From Monodelphis domestica (taxonomy: Eukaryota; Chordata; Mammalia; Didelphimorphia; Didelphidae), in the NCBI RefSeq assembly GCF_027887165.1, contig NC_077228.1, forward strand, positions 209,906,502-209,970,501: 64,000 bases of DNA. Direction: 5' to 3'. The position numbers and the translations under genes were made by a program. This document shows positions 52,106 to 63,502 of the stretch, piece after piece (the first letter of the stretch is position 1; the number at the start of each line of letters is the position of its first letter). The notes below the pieces were generated by a model. It worked only from the letters and a program-made list of their open reading frames with translations, made no database searches and was not told where the DNA came from.

Positions 52106-52291
52106 GGGAGAGCTAGGTAGCACAGTGGAGAGTCAGGCCTGGAATTGGGAGGCCCTGGATTCAAATCTGACCTCAGATACTTCTAGCTGTGGAACCCTAG
52201 GCAAGTCACTTAACTCCAGTTACCTAGCCCTTAGTAAGTGTGTCTTACAACGGACACTTAGTATTCTACAGATAGGTAAGGATTTTAAAAA
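52106..52291 (+). mobile_element. Marsupial tRNA-type SINE (third of three)
   Basis: AGAGCTAGGTAGCACAGTGG to GGTAAGGATTTTAAAAA. Confidence 0.88.
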
Positions 52292-52299
52292 GGAGGGCA

Positions 52300-52450
52300 C
52301 ATGTGAAGTAGATCTGAATTTGAGTCCCCCTTAGATATCTGCTCTATGACCCTGGCCAGGTGACTTTATTGTCTCAGCCTGTTTCCTCATCTCCTTTATA
52401 AGATGGGGGGAGGATCAAATGAGACCATGTAGATATACACCTTCCACACG
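52300..52450 (+). mobile_element. MIR SINE
   Basis: CTATGACCCTGGCCAGGTGA, CTCAGCCTGTTTCCTCATCT, AGGATCAAATGAGA in MIR order. Confidence 0.7.
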
Positions 52451-52970
52451 TGTAAATGATGGTTATCATGATCATTGCTGAATGTCAAAATCCTGAAAAT
52501 CGAAATTCCCCTCCTAGACCACTTTTCTTCTCTCTCATTCCCATTCTTTTACTTCACCGTGACCTTGGCTCGTCATTATCTTTGCCCGTTCCCCCGCCTG
52601 CATTTTGGCCTCACTTTTTCTTATATCCACTGGACCTTACGATTGATTATGCCAATATTACCTTTTCTTCCACCCTTGAACCCCTCCTTTACCTGGATCT
52701 TCCAATAATAGGGTAACTCTTATTTATCTTCCCTGATGCTAAATTACCAAATGCTTTTAAAGGAAATCACAACACATTCCCTTTCTTCATTTGGGCCCTC
52801 ACTGATATCTAGCATCTTTCCTTCTGGGAAAGGGTTGATCATCCTCATCCTGGATGAAGTGTCCTCCTGAATGGTTGATCCCAATTCTTCCCTGTCTTTT
52901 CTATGACCTTGCATCCTAAACTATCTCTTATCTTATGCATCTGAAAATTTTATCTTCATTATGTACTTTC

Positions 52971-53128
52971 AAAAAAACTCTTTACATTCTGTCTTAGATT
53001 TGAGTTTTGGTTCCAAGGCAGAAGAGCAGTAAGGGTCACACAACTAGAAATGTCTTGATCTAGATTTGAACCCAGAACCTCTTGCTTCCAGGCCTGGCTC
53101 TCTATCAACTTGGCCACCTAACTGCCTC
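52971..53128 (-). mobile_element. Marsupial tRNA-type SINE
   Basis: CTTTACATTCTGTCTTAGAT to GGCCACCTAACTGCC; middle shortened. Confidence 0.85.
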
Positions 53129-53149
53129 TCATTATGTACCTTTTCTAGA

Positions 53150-53355
53150 AAAGGGGTTCTTCATTTTGGGGTCCCTGGATACATTTCTGAGGGTCTATGA
53201 GCTCAGATTAGAGAAAAATACATCTTAATTTTCACTAAGCTATAACTAAAATTTAGCCCCCCCAATTATATAAAAATAGTATTCTGAGGAGTCCATAGGC
53301 TTCATCAGACTATTAAAGAGAGCCATGACATAAAAAAGATTAAGAAACATTGTTT
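53150..53355. mobile_element. hAT-type non-autonomous transposon, copy 1
   Basis: Ends AAGGGGTTCTTCATTTTGG and, on the other strand, AATGTTTCTTAATCTTTTTT. Shares TATTCTGAGGAGTCCAT and the ACA-TAAAAAAG block with the element at 63.3 kb. Confidence 0.6.
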
Positions 53356-53579
53356 TCATAGAAATATGCTGAGGTTTTCCCTCCATCTTGAAACACACAG
53401 AGAAATTTTTACATAGTCTTGTCATCAACTTGAGAATTTTCCCTCCCCTTCAAAGCTAAATTTTCTGCCTCTATTTCCTCATTATTCAACTCAGTCCATC
53501 ATAAAGAACTGATTAAGCACCAGGGTCTATGAATACAAATATAAAAAGTAGGACAGTCCTTATCTTTAAGGAGCTTACA

Positions 53580-54950
53580 TTTTAATAGGGCATAAATATT
53601 TTCTTTCCAATCTCCAACTATCTAGCTTCCTTCCCAATAATCTCTCCAAGTGAAACAATTCTCTTCTTTGACCTCACTGATAAATCCTATGGTCTTTTCT
53701 CAGTTCTCCTCTTCCTCCTCCAGGACTTTTCTGAAGCTTTTGGCACTTGACCACTCCACCCCATCTTTCTTGAAACTTTCCTCTTTGGACTCCTATCACA
53801 TTATTCTCCTCTTGCCTCTGATTTCTGCTTTTATTCTTTAAATATGGGTTTCCATATTTAAGGCAAGGTTGTCTATAGACTTTTCCCCTTCTCCTGTCTC
53901 TACTCCCACTCCTTTGGATTCTAAATGCAGCCTATGTTCAGATGACTCCCAAATCTATTTCTATACCTCCAATATCTCTTCAGAGCTACAGTCTCATAAC
54001 TGCCTAATAAAAATTTCTAGATAGCAAGACTTCAAACTTATCTTATCCAAAACTAAATTCATCATCTTATTTCTCTATTTCTATTAATAAAGCTAATATT
54101 AGTGCTTTACAGTTTGCAAAGCACACTACCTATACTAGCTATCTACTCATTTGATCCTCATAACAACTCCATTAAGATAGATGACACTATTGATTTCATT
54201 TTACAGATGAGGAAATTGAGAAAAGTTGCTGTTAAGTGACTTGGCCTCCTAGCCAGGTTCATTTAGTATCTGAAAGAGGATTTGAACTCATATCCTATTG
54301 GGCCACTTTCTTCTTCTCAGATATCCTTCATTCCACACCTTTCATCTACCCTTTCTTCTGAATCTGTTTCTTTCTCTCAACTCCCTTACTAACCACCTAA
54401 ATCAAGGCTTCTATTTGTTCCCACCTACACTCTTAATAGCTTCCTGACTATTTCCTGTCTTTTATTATCCCCTATGTCTATACTATTTATCCTTCTCAAT
54501 CCTTCCTGAGCCATTTTCCTATCACATTCCTTTTCTATTACAAAATCTGGAGTGGCTCTCCATTGGTCAACTAATAAAACAAATTCTTTTTTTTTCTTCT
54601 GGCATTTAAGACCCACACAATTCTACTCTAAATGATTTCTCCAGCTTAATCTTGAATTACTTCTATTCACATTCTACATCCCCATGAAAGTGGATCTCTC
54701 TCCATTTCCTTCTCATCTTGTTACACTGTCCTGCATACATCTCTTGAAGTCTTTTCCTTCTTTCAAGGACTAACCCAGGTGCCTTCTCTATGAAGCTTTC
54801 CCTTAGCCTGCAACTTTCACTGAATGCAATACTTTCCTCTTCACACTTCTCATAGAGCTTAACCTGGACATCACTGCTCTCATTTTAGTCTTCCTTGTAT
54901 CCAAATTGTTTCCATAACTTGATTTCTCTCCTCTTCCTTACCTTTATATC
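53580..54950 (+). mobile_element. Sense L2 with a MIR insertion
   Basis: L2 ORF2: TTCTGAAGCTTTTGGCACTT, then the reverse transcriptase motif SDDSQIYFY (53938-53964), later TGGAGTGGCTCTCCATTGG (WLSI) and the 3' part. MIR at 54090-54308. Confidence 0.8.
54090..54308 (-). mobile_element. MIR SINE, antisense
   Basis: GTGCTTTACAGTTTGCAAAG, CATTTGATCCTCATAACAAC, CATTTTACAGATGAGGAAAT. Confidence 0.85.
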
Positions 54951-54954
54951 ACAG

Positions 54955-55110
54955 GATCATAATTTTAGATGTTGAAGGGACTTTACTGACATAATATAAC
55001 CACTTCACTTTACAGATGAGGAAACTCAAGCCTATAGAGGGAATATGATTTGCCCAAGATCACACACAACTAAGTATGCAGGGCTGGATGTTGCAAGTTC
55101 TTTGGATAGT
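54955..55110 (-). mobile_element. MIR-like SINE, antisense
   Basis: CACTTTACAGATGAGGAAAC and TGATTTGCCCAAGATCACA in antisense MIR order. Confidence 0.65.
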
Positions 55111-55137
55111 CTGTGACATACCCATTTTTTTTCCAGA

Positions 55138-55292
55138 CTATTTCTTTCTGTCTTAGAATCAGTCCTATGTATTGATTCTTAGGCAGAAAGGCAGTAAGGA
55201 CTAGGCAATGGGGGTTAAGTGACTTGCCCAGGGTCACACAGGTAAGGAAGTGCCCAAGGCTACGTTTGAACCCACGACCTCCTGTCCCCTAT
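55138..55292 (-). mobile_element. Marsupial tRNA-type SINE
   Basis: TTTCTGTCTTAGAATCAGTC to CGACCTCCTGTCCCC; head missing. Confidence 0.87.
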
Positions 55293-55294
55293 AG

Positions 55295-56110
55295 TCCCAA
55301 AGAAATTATTTCAAACTGTCTCCACTTCTACAAACCACCTCCAATTTCCTCTCTCAGCAGATGACCCTGACTCATCCTCTTCTAAGAAACTCAGGTTGTT
55401 GGGAGCTCCCTCAACTTCACTATTCCAACAAAACATCTTCAGTCAAGAGGATGAAGTAGATATTCTTTGCCAAGGCTCATGTAACATGAGTGGATGGACT
55501 GACACCAATAGTAACTCATGTTCTTCATTTCATTCCCTCTGAGAGCTTGCCCTACTGGTCATCTCCCCCAAACACTTGCAATCTCTAGTCCTCTTCCTAA
55601 AGAAGCTTCACTTAATCCTGCCATTCCCCCAAACTATTCCCCTGCATCTCTCATCCTTTTCATGTCAACCCCCTGGAATCATTTGAATGTGCTGTTTCCA
55701 TTTCCTCTCCACCCATTCATTTCTCAACTGTCATCTGGCCAGTCTGACCCTATCACTATTTAAACTGTTTTCCTAAAGATGACCAAATATTTTTAAACTA
55801 CCAAGACCGATAACGTTTTTTCTTGTAGTATTGCCCTTGCCTGATTCTACCATCTATCTGACCACTCCTTAGTCTCTTTGATACACTGATCATCTACCTC
55901 CTGCCTTCCCTCCCAACAAGACCCTCTTATCTTTTGTGATTTCACCATTCTCATATGTTATCCCAATGCTTTTGATTTCCAGATCTATAAATGAGGCCCA
56001 AATCTTTCCTAAATTCTAGGTCCGCCCCTCCAATTTCCTCCTGGATGTCCTGTAAACACTTCAACAAGACCATAAATGACTATGAGATCCTTTCCAACTC
56101 TAGACCTATG
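55295..56110 (+). mobile_element. Sense L2 fragment
   Basis: TTTGATACACTGATCATCTA (FDTLIIY region) and the surrounding pyrimidine-rich L2 ORF2 order. Confidence 0.6.
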
Positions 56111-56164
56111 AATCTGTGGCCACCTGGTAGTGTCCCTCATCCATAATTCTATTTCTGTTGAGAT

Positions 56165-56300
56165 CACATTTTACAGTTTGGGGGCAGGGAGGACCTTAAA
56201 AGGTAAAAATTACTAGTCCAAGTTTATCTAGTTAATTGGTGGCAATACTGTGACTGGAACTCAGGTCACTTGACTTCTGGTTCAGTACTCTTCTCTGTAA
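56165..56300 (-). mobile_element. MIR-like fragment
   Basis: GTTAATTGGTGGCAATACTG and CTCAGGTCACTTGACTTCTG in antisense MIR order. Confidence 0.5.
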
Positions 56301-56459
56301 ATTTTATTATACTTTCCATACCTGTTTTATCAGCTCTGTTTTATCTGTTCTTACACCTTGATACTTGCAAATTTCTTCCTAAATTAAATATACAAAAGTA
56401 AGACATTTAAAGATATGGACTCTAATGGAAGTATCTCTATTGTAGTATTATTTCATAGT

Positions 56460-56640
56460 TTCGATTTACAGAATGTTTTATAGTTTGCAATGTGTTGTCC
56501 AGACAATCTTGGGTGGTAGTGCAAATATCATTCCCTTTTATAGATTAGAATGATTCCGACTTGCCTAGGGTCCCATAGCTAATAAGCTTTAGACCTGTGA
56601 TTTGAAACCAGGTTTTCTGATTCTCAAGGCCAATGCTCCT
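56460..56640 (-). mobile_element. MIR SINE, antisense
   Basis: TGTTTTATAGTTTGCAATGT, CTTGCCTAGGGTCCCATAGC, CAATGCTCCTTCTACC. Confidence 0.65.
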
Positions 56641-57442
56641 TCTACCCTGCCAATAGGAGGCTGACATCTTAAGCTGCAAATCTCTGGTCTTTGGGGAAGG
56701 CGATATCCATGGGAGCCAAAGAATCTTGCTTTGCTAGAATTGGACTGGCTCATGAAACCTAGGCTTAAAACATAACTTGTTCCCACACACTGCAGCAAGA
56801 ATAGAACTAGGAGCTACAAAACTCAACCCACACACCTCTATGAAAAAATGTGGGTCAGGCCCCCCCCATTAGGCAGGATAGTGTCTGTGTGATAACATTT
56901 CTTCACCCCCAACCCTATATACATACTTCCCTGACTCCATGAATCCTACAATTAAGTTTTTCCCCTCAAATGTTCCCTTCTATACAAAATGAACATTGAT
57001 GAGGATGTTCTCTACTAGCTATGAGCTCTGTTCCAGAATGTCTCTTTGAGGCGGTATGCTTTAAGATCCAGTGTGGAGTGGAAGATAAACTATGATTATG
57101 AAGGTAGAAAATCATGTCCCATTTGCAATAAATTCTAGACCCTTAGTCTAGTATGTATAGATGCCTGATGATAACACAATGCCTCTCAGCACAGCAAAAC
57201 AGTGGAAACAACTAGTGGAAGTCAACATAACACCTAGGACAATATCTTGCACATAAGAACAATTTAAGGTACCAATGCTAAGGAAAAGATGGATATTGAG
57301 TGGTGAGAAAGGCAGAGGGGGAGAAAGAAAGGACCGAGAACTGAGATGAGATGAATAAAAAGGAACTTGTCTTAAAAGGAGGAACTGGGCTGGGGGATGG
57401 GCCTGCGGTAAGGAGAAAAGTACTGAAGTGTGCCCAGGCATC
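56641..57442. other. Intergenic, nothing assigned
   Basis: No gene or repeat recognised between the MIR and the putative STRADA 3' end. Confidence 0.5.
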
Positions 57443-57448
57443 TTTATT
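57443..57448 (-). terminator. Candidate polyadenylation signal of STRADA
   Basis: AATAAA on the minus strand in GAAAATAAAGATGCC, the first canonical hexamer in the sense direction after the stop. Confidence 0.4.
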
Positions 57449-58758
57449 TTCTGTGCAATTTTAAACCTTGAAATAAACCAAGATGGAAAACAATTAGGTC
57501 CCTTAATCATTGCTATCTTCCCCTTCTTACTCCATAGATATTCCTCACATCCAGAGTCTCAGATCCTTAACAGAAAACTTTTGTAGATATCCATTTAACG
57601 TTTTGGGTGAAAAAGAATTACTAGAACAAAGGGAAGTACATGTAGATGGTAGCTAGGGTCTGTTAACAAAATGGTTCATTTAAATCAATGGATGACAACT
57701 CTACAATTGTTAAGCAAGGCTACATCCCTAATCTCTAGGGGTTTATCAAAGAGAGCAATGCTCTTCCACAATATATTTCTGAATGTCATGCAGAAAATAC
57801 TAGGCTAATTGGCCATGGATTTTAACCAATGCATCAAACGTCTGTAAGCATAGAACAGAAAGCAGAACTGCAGAGATTGGCAGGAAGAAAAAGAAAAGGA
57901 AACCATACTTCATGAACTCAATGAAAATTTTAATTTATGTTGGCAACAAAACTAACAAATAGTTGGAAAGGTTGAGCTCTAGGTTAAACCCAGAAACCAT
58001 GCATGGCCTTTGAGGAAAGCACCAAGGCAGGTGGCCAGTGGCTCTGAGGGGGCTTACTATTGGCAGGGAAAGGTTAGGAACCCAGGTGACCCGTAGGAAG
58101 ACAACATAAGCTCTGAGGTTGAAGTGCCAGATCCTGAGACTTAGTAGGGGTTTGTGCCAGGCCTAACTGTGCCTGCTACAGCAGGATGATAGAAAGAGGA
58201 TGGGTTATAAAATAAGGATTAAAAAACAAACAAACCCTCTCCTCTGCTCTAAGAGAGGGTTTGAAGGGGAGAAACTAGGTTCCTCAACTTTTCCTCTCCA
58301 TGAAAGATACTAATCTGTCCCAAGGGAAAGAAAGGGAACGATAGGGAGGGGATATAGCTCCCTTGATTAGCCCTTTGTGTGGGGACCAAAAACCTAGGAA
58401 TCAGGATTCCACCTACAAGGCCCAAAACAACTTTCTCCTCCATATTCCTTCCCATTCCTTCTCACAGATTCAGGCAGAGGTGATGTGAGCCTGAGAGAGA
58501 AAGTCAGATGCTTAGTTGCTTTTGACCTTTAGATACAGGTATCCACTTGTGCCCTATGGTCATGGAGCACAAAAGGGCAAGGTGCCCAGCCATAACCACC
58601 TCCCCCAAACAGAAAGCAGTCAGCTCTATTATCAGAGCTGTCCTTCCTTCTCATACAATCTGTATTCAGGAGGGCATGAAAGCCCTAACCCTTAGGAATA
58701 GCCCCATACCCCCATCAAGTCTTCTGGGATCTGGGGAACGAACATAGCCTCCAGGGGA
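57443..58758 (-). other. STRADA: Probable STRADA 3'UTR
   Basis: About 1.3 kb of unique sequence after the stop without recognisable SINE or LINE, ending at a minus-strand AATAAA (57443-57448). Another weaker hexamer (ATTAAA near 57950) could give a shorter form. Confidence 0.4.
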
Positions 58759-58911
58759 TCAGAATTCCCAGTCGTCCATCTCCAACTCATCCAGGCTTGA
58801 TACCAGGCCAAAGATGCCACTGGGGTCCTGGGGTTGGCTGCCTTCAAAGTTGGTGATGGGGGAGACAGGGCGGAGCAATTCAGGAAGGGCCTCTGAGGCA
58901 CGTCGCTTGAT
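58759..58911 (-). CDS. STRADA: STRADA last coding exon with MO25-binding WEF end
   Basis: Acceptor TTCCCCAG. Reads [20 protein letters not shown], then [16 protein letters not shown] and LEMDDWEF, with TGA at 58759-58761. WEF is the known MO25 docking tail. Confidence 0.96.
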   Translation of the reverse strand: MKRRASEALPELLRPVSPITNFEGSQPQDPSGIFGLVSSLDELEMDDWEF

Positions 58912-61900
58912 CTGGGGAATGAAAAACATATGCGAACTGTCTTCTGTGCCTGTATTTCCAAAATGCCTTAGAGCAAGAAGCCAGATGGGAGAAACAGAGG
59001 GGTCCTTAAACCAAGAAAATCTCTGGGAAAACAGTAGTTCTTATGCAGCTGCTATGGAAAAGCAGCGCTGTTTTAAATGTAAAAGTTTAAATGCTTGTTG
59101 AAGAACTACTATAGGACCCTTTAACTAAAAAGCAGGTGATGTCAAAACTGAGAAAATAAAGAACTGAGGGAAGAGGCTACAGTACCTGCTTGAAAAAAGA
59201 ATGGTTCAGTAGGGTGCTGGCACTCGGCCTATACGAAAAAGAAAAAGGCTAGTTATTCTAGCTATCCCATATTTTGGGTATCCCAGACATCTTTAGGAAT
59301 GATCATCCTGAGGAATTGGGAGAAAACAGGAGAGCTCACACAGTCCTGCCCCTCAAACCTTTCCCCCATCCCGAAAGCCCAGTACAAATCACCAGTCTCC
59401 ACAGGTCCATAGTGGCAAAGAGAGAGGTCAACTAAAGTCTTCCATTCTTGCTTTCTTAGCAAGTTCACTGACCTTAATCCCCATTGATTCCTGATCTTTT
59501 TTTAGAAATAAAGTACTTTAAGAGAGAAAGTACAAACTTCCTACCTACCACAACTCCCAAAAGGGATTCAGATCTCCTATTCTTCAGAAAGCACTCTTCC
59601 CAAACTCCCTACCCAGCTCAAGCTTAATGGGCACTACCTGAAGTCAGGACTGCGTTGTAGGCATTGTTCCACAAAGTGGTGGAAGTGGGGTGAGAAAGTG
59701 CGATGGTAAGGGTGGGGGGGGGAGTCCCCATTAGAGTTCCGGGTGGTGCTGGCGGCAAGACCCTCATTCAGGCCAGAGTTGGCACCTGAACGGGAGGTAT
59801 TCATGGTCAGCTCTTCAGCGGGGATGGTGGTTGTATCCAGCAGGCAGGGCACTGTCCCATTTAGCTTTTCCAGAAGCATCTGTGAAAGGCCTGTTTGATT
59901 AGTTAATTTACAATGTGCTATATGTTTTATGCCCCACCAATATAAAAGATAGGACTCATCAGCAGCTCTTGGGAATTGGATTTATGGGTTTTCTCTCCAC
60001 CATTCCCTCCCCCAAATGCATCTTAATGCACAAATAGGAACTCTTAGGAGTAAGGAAATGGATTGGGAAGGTAGGTAGGATAAGTTCAACTTGTTTAAAG
60101 CAATGCTGCCTACTGGCTAGGTGAATGGGTTACCTCCAGGAATCTTCTGTTTTCCACAGCAAGAGCAAATTAGACCTTTATCCCATATATAAAGGATAAA
60201 GAACCTCTAGCAACAAAACTCCTACTCCATAGTAACAATTTCACTTGTCCATCATAGAATATATTCCTCCCCAGCTCCCCAAGTTCCCTGGACAAAAGTT
60301 CAGTTCAGTTAAAAAAGGTCCTGTTCACAGCTTCTTGTAGCACTTCTCCTGAGCCAATTCTGAAGCAGTGGAGGAAACAAGGTCAGGGGCAGATCAGGAA
60401 TGGAGAAATCAGGCAATGTAAGCTCACCTGGGTAGCAGGCATGTCCTTAAAGGGGACGTGGCCATTGGCCAGCTCACAGGCTGTGATTCCCACACTGTAG
60501 ATGTCAGATTTGGCATCATAACCCTGAAGATTCTAAGTCAGGAGAGAACAGCCACAGGTCACTCCATCTGGAGTCTTGGTCTCTGCTCTTAGGGATAGGG
60601 ATAAGGACCAGGGAAAGGAAAAGAATGCTAATCTCAAAAACAGCACTGCCTACTGAGAAACTGTTTGACAACAATATTGGATGGAGAGTCAACTGGTGAT
60701 GAGTTTTTGCATTATTTTAAAAGAAACAGATGCTTGGTGACGACCAAACATAGAAAGAAGTACTGGGCTCCCAAACTCTGGCTTAAGGGCTAAGCATCCA
60801 AATGGCAGCGAACAATCCCCATCTCTTGAGAATGATCAATGCTAACTCCTTTAAGGTGGACCATATCTTTCTGTTACCTTCCTGCAGCAGACCTTCATGA
60901 TGATAGGAAAATAGAGATAAAGGTCAGTAAGGAAAGACGCCATTATGTCTAACTTTGGAAGTATCAATTTGCCATTGAGATCACTTCCTCAACAGAAAGG
61001 TTAGTCTACCCGAAGCTGTTCTTTCCTTCTATCCAGTCTCAATCCATTTTGAAAGCTTTACTGCTTCCCTCAAGAATCTAAAGACAGAATCCCTAGAGCC
61101 CAGTGTCCATACCTGCTGGAGAACTTCAGGACTGAGCCAAGGTAGGACCTTGATGCTGTACTTGGGGAAGTCATGGACTACACGCTGCCGCTGACCATGG
61201 CTGATCATGCTGAGGCTGCTGCGCAGGCCTGACAGGTAGACCTTTCCATCGGCTGAGATCAGGATATGGCTGGCTTTAACACTCCTATAGGAGGTGTCAT
61301 GTGATCACATAGACAGTGGAATTCCAAAGACACTCTGTTTACAAACGCATTAGTTTGGATGTTTGTGTAAGCAAGAAGGCAGGCAGATATCTCTGCACAT
61401 ATTAGGCCTCAGAGACCACACCAGCCTCCAACTTGAGGTCACAATCCCTCAGACTAAAAGGTTATCATTCTTTTACAGATGGGAAAACTGGCCATACAAA
61501 GGGTCAGTGTTTGCCCCATTCCACCTATTGGATTTTATACAATTTTCAGATGACACAAAGCTGGGAGGGATGGCCAGATGGAAAAGTTGGGATTCAAAAA
61601 TATGCTGACAGTCTAGAACACTATCTATGCTCAATGAATAATATATAATTTAGCAGGATAAAGAAATATAGTTGGGCTTGAAAAATACTTTATAAGATCT
61701 CATGTCTAATAATTACTACCTATGACCTTGGTCAAGTCACTTCATCTTCAGGGGCCTAAGTTTCATTATCTACAAAATGAGATCAAATCCTCCAATGTTC
61801 TTTTTAACTCATGATTCTAGGTACAAGACAAGGAAGTGTGTGGATGGCCAGACAGCAATTTGTCTGAAAAAAAGATCTGGGGGTTTGAGTGGAATATGTT

Positions 61901-62836
61901 CAACACAACGGCCAAGAAAGCAAATGTAACCTTGGGCTGCATAAGAAAGGCAGGGTGGCCACAATGAAGAAGGCACTTAAATTTCACTGTACCTCATCTG
62001 CTCATACCACAACAGGAATAATCTGATCAATTCTGGAGGCTACATTTTAGGAAAGATACAGTTAGCTGGAGAAAGTCCAGAGGAAGGAAAATGGGTTGGG
62101 GAAGGGTCTCAAGTTTCTGCCATGTAAGGACTGTCTAAAGAAACTACCTGGAAAAGAAAAGATTTAGGGGGAAATGGCAGCTTATCATTAGGTATATGAA
62201 GGTCATTGCATGGAAAAATAATTTCTTTTGCTTGGCCTTAGAGAGCAGAATTGATTAGGCATTAAATGTAGGCTTGGTGTAAGGGATTTCTTAACTTATC
62301 AAGTCATAGGCAAGGCTAGAAGTAACGGATTCAAGTCTTCTGATTCCCAGGTCCACCGACTCTAGTTACAGTTAATCCCTTAGGATTACTATTATTATCA
62401 TAAGGTCTTAATCTTAAAATTTTTATCTTAGGAACAGAGACATCAGAAAACTCCCCAGGCCTAGTTCTACTTGTACCTGTGTACATAGCCCATATGATGG
62501 ATGTAGTCTAGTGCCTTTAGCACCCCTTGCAAGATGTATGCAATTGCCAACTCATTCATGCCATCCATGAACTGTGTACAGATGAGATCCTTTGCAGAAC
62601 CTGAAGGAAGAAATGTATATAGAGGATGGGTAACAGATAAATGAGTAAATACTGATTTACAAATAAAAGGATTGTTAAGGATTACTAGCAATTATAGTCC
62701 CCATATAAGAGATTTCTTCCCACTTACCATATGCCATGAAAGAAGTGACAACCCAAAGCTCATTGTCAGCAACGAAGGTGGCTCGATATGGCACGATATT
62801 GGGATGGTTGAAGAGTTTAGAGACATGCAGTTCTCC
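58759..62836 (-). CDS. STRADA: STRADA (STRAD-alpha pseudokinase), last seven coding exons
   Basis: STE20-related pseudokinase that binds LKB1/STK11 and MO25 (CAB39), activates LKB1 and holds it in the cytoplasm. Seven minus-strand exons (109, 124, 172, 105, 242, 43 and 153 nt) join in frame and cover about three quarters of the protein, from [15 protein letters not shown] to the stop. The usual HRD is HRSVKASH and the DFG position reads SGLRS, so catalytic residues are absent as expected of [24 protein letters not shown] and [13 protein letters not shown] are diagnostic. The C-terminus DDWEF keeps the WEF motif that docks MO25. [17 protein letters not shown] and [16 protein letters not shown] separate it from STRADB. 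Exons 5' of 62836 lie beyond the window. Confidence 0.97.
59186..59228 (-). CDS. STRADA: STRADA 43-nt coding exon ([14 protein letters not shown])
   Basis: Acceptor TTCGTATAG, donor GTACTG. A micro-exon completing an arginine and encoding [14 protein letters not shown]. Confidence 0.94.
59638..59879 (-). CDS. STRADA: STRADA coding exon ([12 protein letters not shown]...RSPDF)
   Basis: Acceptor CCTTTCACAG, donor GTAGTG. Encodes [20 protein letters not shown] and the variable serine/asparagine-rich loop, then [22 protein letters not shown]9 homopolymer in the sense strand (59714-59722) encodes SPPH; the frame is intact. Confidence 0.95.
59880..60427. other. STRADA intron, nothing assigned
   Basis: GT-AG intron without recognisable repeats. 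Confidence 0.6.
60428..60532 (-). CDS. STRADA: STRADA coding exon ([15 protein letters not shown]...PATQ)
   Basis: Acceptor CTGACTTAG, donor GTGAGC. Thirty-five codons, including [20 protein letters not shown]; phase 0 at both ends. Confidence 0.96.
60533..61112. other. STRADA intron, nothing assigned
   Basis: GT-AG intron without recognisable repeats. Confidence 0.6.
61113..61284 (-). CDS. STRADA: STRADA coding exon: pseudo-active site
   Basis: Acceptor CTATAG, donor GTATGG. Reads [40 protein letters not shown], and [10 protein letters not shown]. Contains GLR in place of DFG. Ends in phase 0. Confidence 0.95.
61525..62340 (-). mobile_element. L3/CR1 LINE, antisense, split by MIR
   Basis: CAGATGACACAAAGCTGGGA, AACCTTGGGCTGCATAAGAA, CTACATTTTAGGAAAGATAC and GAAAGTCCAGAGGAAGG are the reversed L3/CR1 3' region, within a STRADA intron. 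Confidence 0.75.
61690..61822 (+). mobile_element. MIR SINE in L3/CR1
   Basis: TATGACCTTGGTCAAGTCAC, TTCATTATCTACAAAATGAG. Confidence 0.75.
62477..62600 (-). CDS. STRADA: STRADA coding exon ([10 protein letters not shown]...GYVH)
   Basis: Acceptor CTTCCTTCAG, donor GTACAA. Encodes [20 protein letters not shown] and [12 protein letters not shown]; ends inside the R of the degenerate catalytic motif. Confidence 0.95.
62728..62836 (-). CDS. STRADA: STRADA coding exon ([10 protein letters not shown]...FMAY)
   Basis: Acceptor TTATTTTCAG, donor GTAAGT. N-lobe segment with [13 protein letters not shown] and [12 protein letters not shown]; starts in phase 0, ends with one base of a glycine codon. 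Confidence 0.95.
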
Positions 62837-63314
62837 CTGAAAATAATGGTAGCTAGAATCAGGGCTAAGAGAAACTAAGAAAATAGTTCTCAACAGGAGA
62901 GAAGGTCTTGCTAGGGACTAGGTTTAAGAGGAGCTTGGAGAGTTCCCCTCAAAATATAAAGGGATCCTTGCTCCACTGTTCCAAGTGACTTCCTTGCCAC
63001 TTTGGAAATACAGCATTGCTTTGTTTTAGACCTAGGTATATAGACAGATAAAAGTATCAGGTGATTCAAAAATCTGCCCAAGTATGACTCAGCTGGTAAA
63101 ATGGAGGGGCCTCAGCAAACTATCCCACAGGCTACTACCAAAAAGGGAAATTGTTTCAACAGAGGAAGAAAGGCTCTGTGAATTGACTACCTTTTCAGTT
63201 TGGCAGCTTAAAGTCTGGGGCAACCTCATCATCACACTATCCAAGGTTCAATGCAGCCATGATGGCAAGCTCCAATTTGTAACTCCAAATAGTGGGGCAC
63301 AAAAACCTGCTAAG
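62837..63314. other. STRADA intron, nothing assigned
   Basis: Upstream of the 5'-most exon in the window; the next STRADA exon is beyond 64000. Confidence 0.5.
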
Positions 63315-63502
63315 AGGAGGGGGTTCATAACCTGGAGTCAGAGACACATGAAGAAGTAAGTCTTGATCAATTTCAGAGGTCCCAATGAACTAATCACTAT
63401 TTTCATTAGCCTTTGGTTTCTTTTGTAATTCTATATTATTATTACCTTTAAAAGCATTATTCTGAGGAGTTCATGGCACAAAAAAAGTTATGAGCCCCAT
63501 GT
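63315..63502. mobile_element. hAT-type non-autonomous transposon, copy 2
   Basis: Ends GGGGGTTCATAACCTGG and, on the other strand, CATGGGGCTCATAACTTTTT. Shares CATTATTCTGAGGAGTTCAT with the copy at 53.2 kb. Confidence 0.62.
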
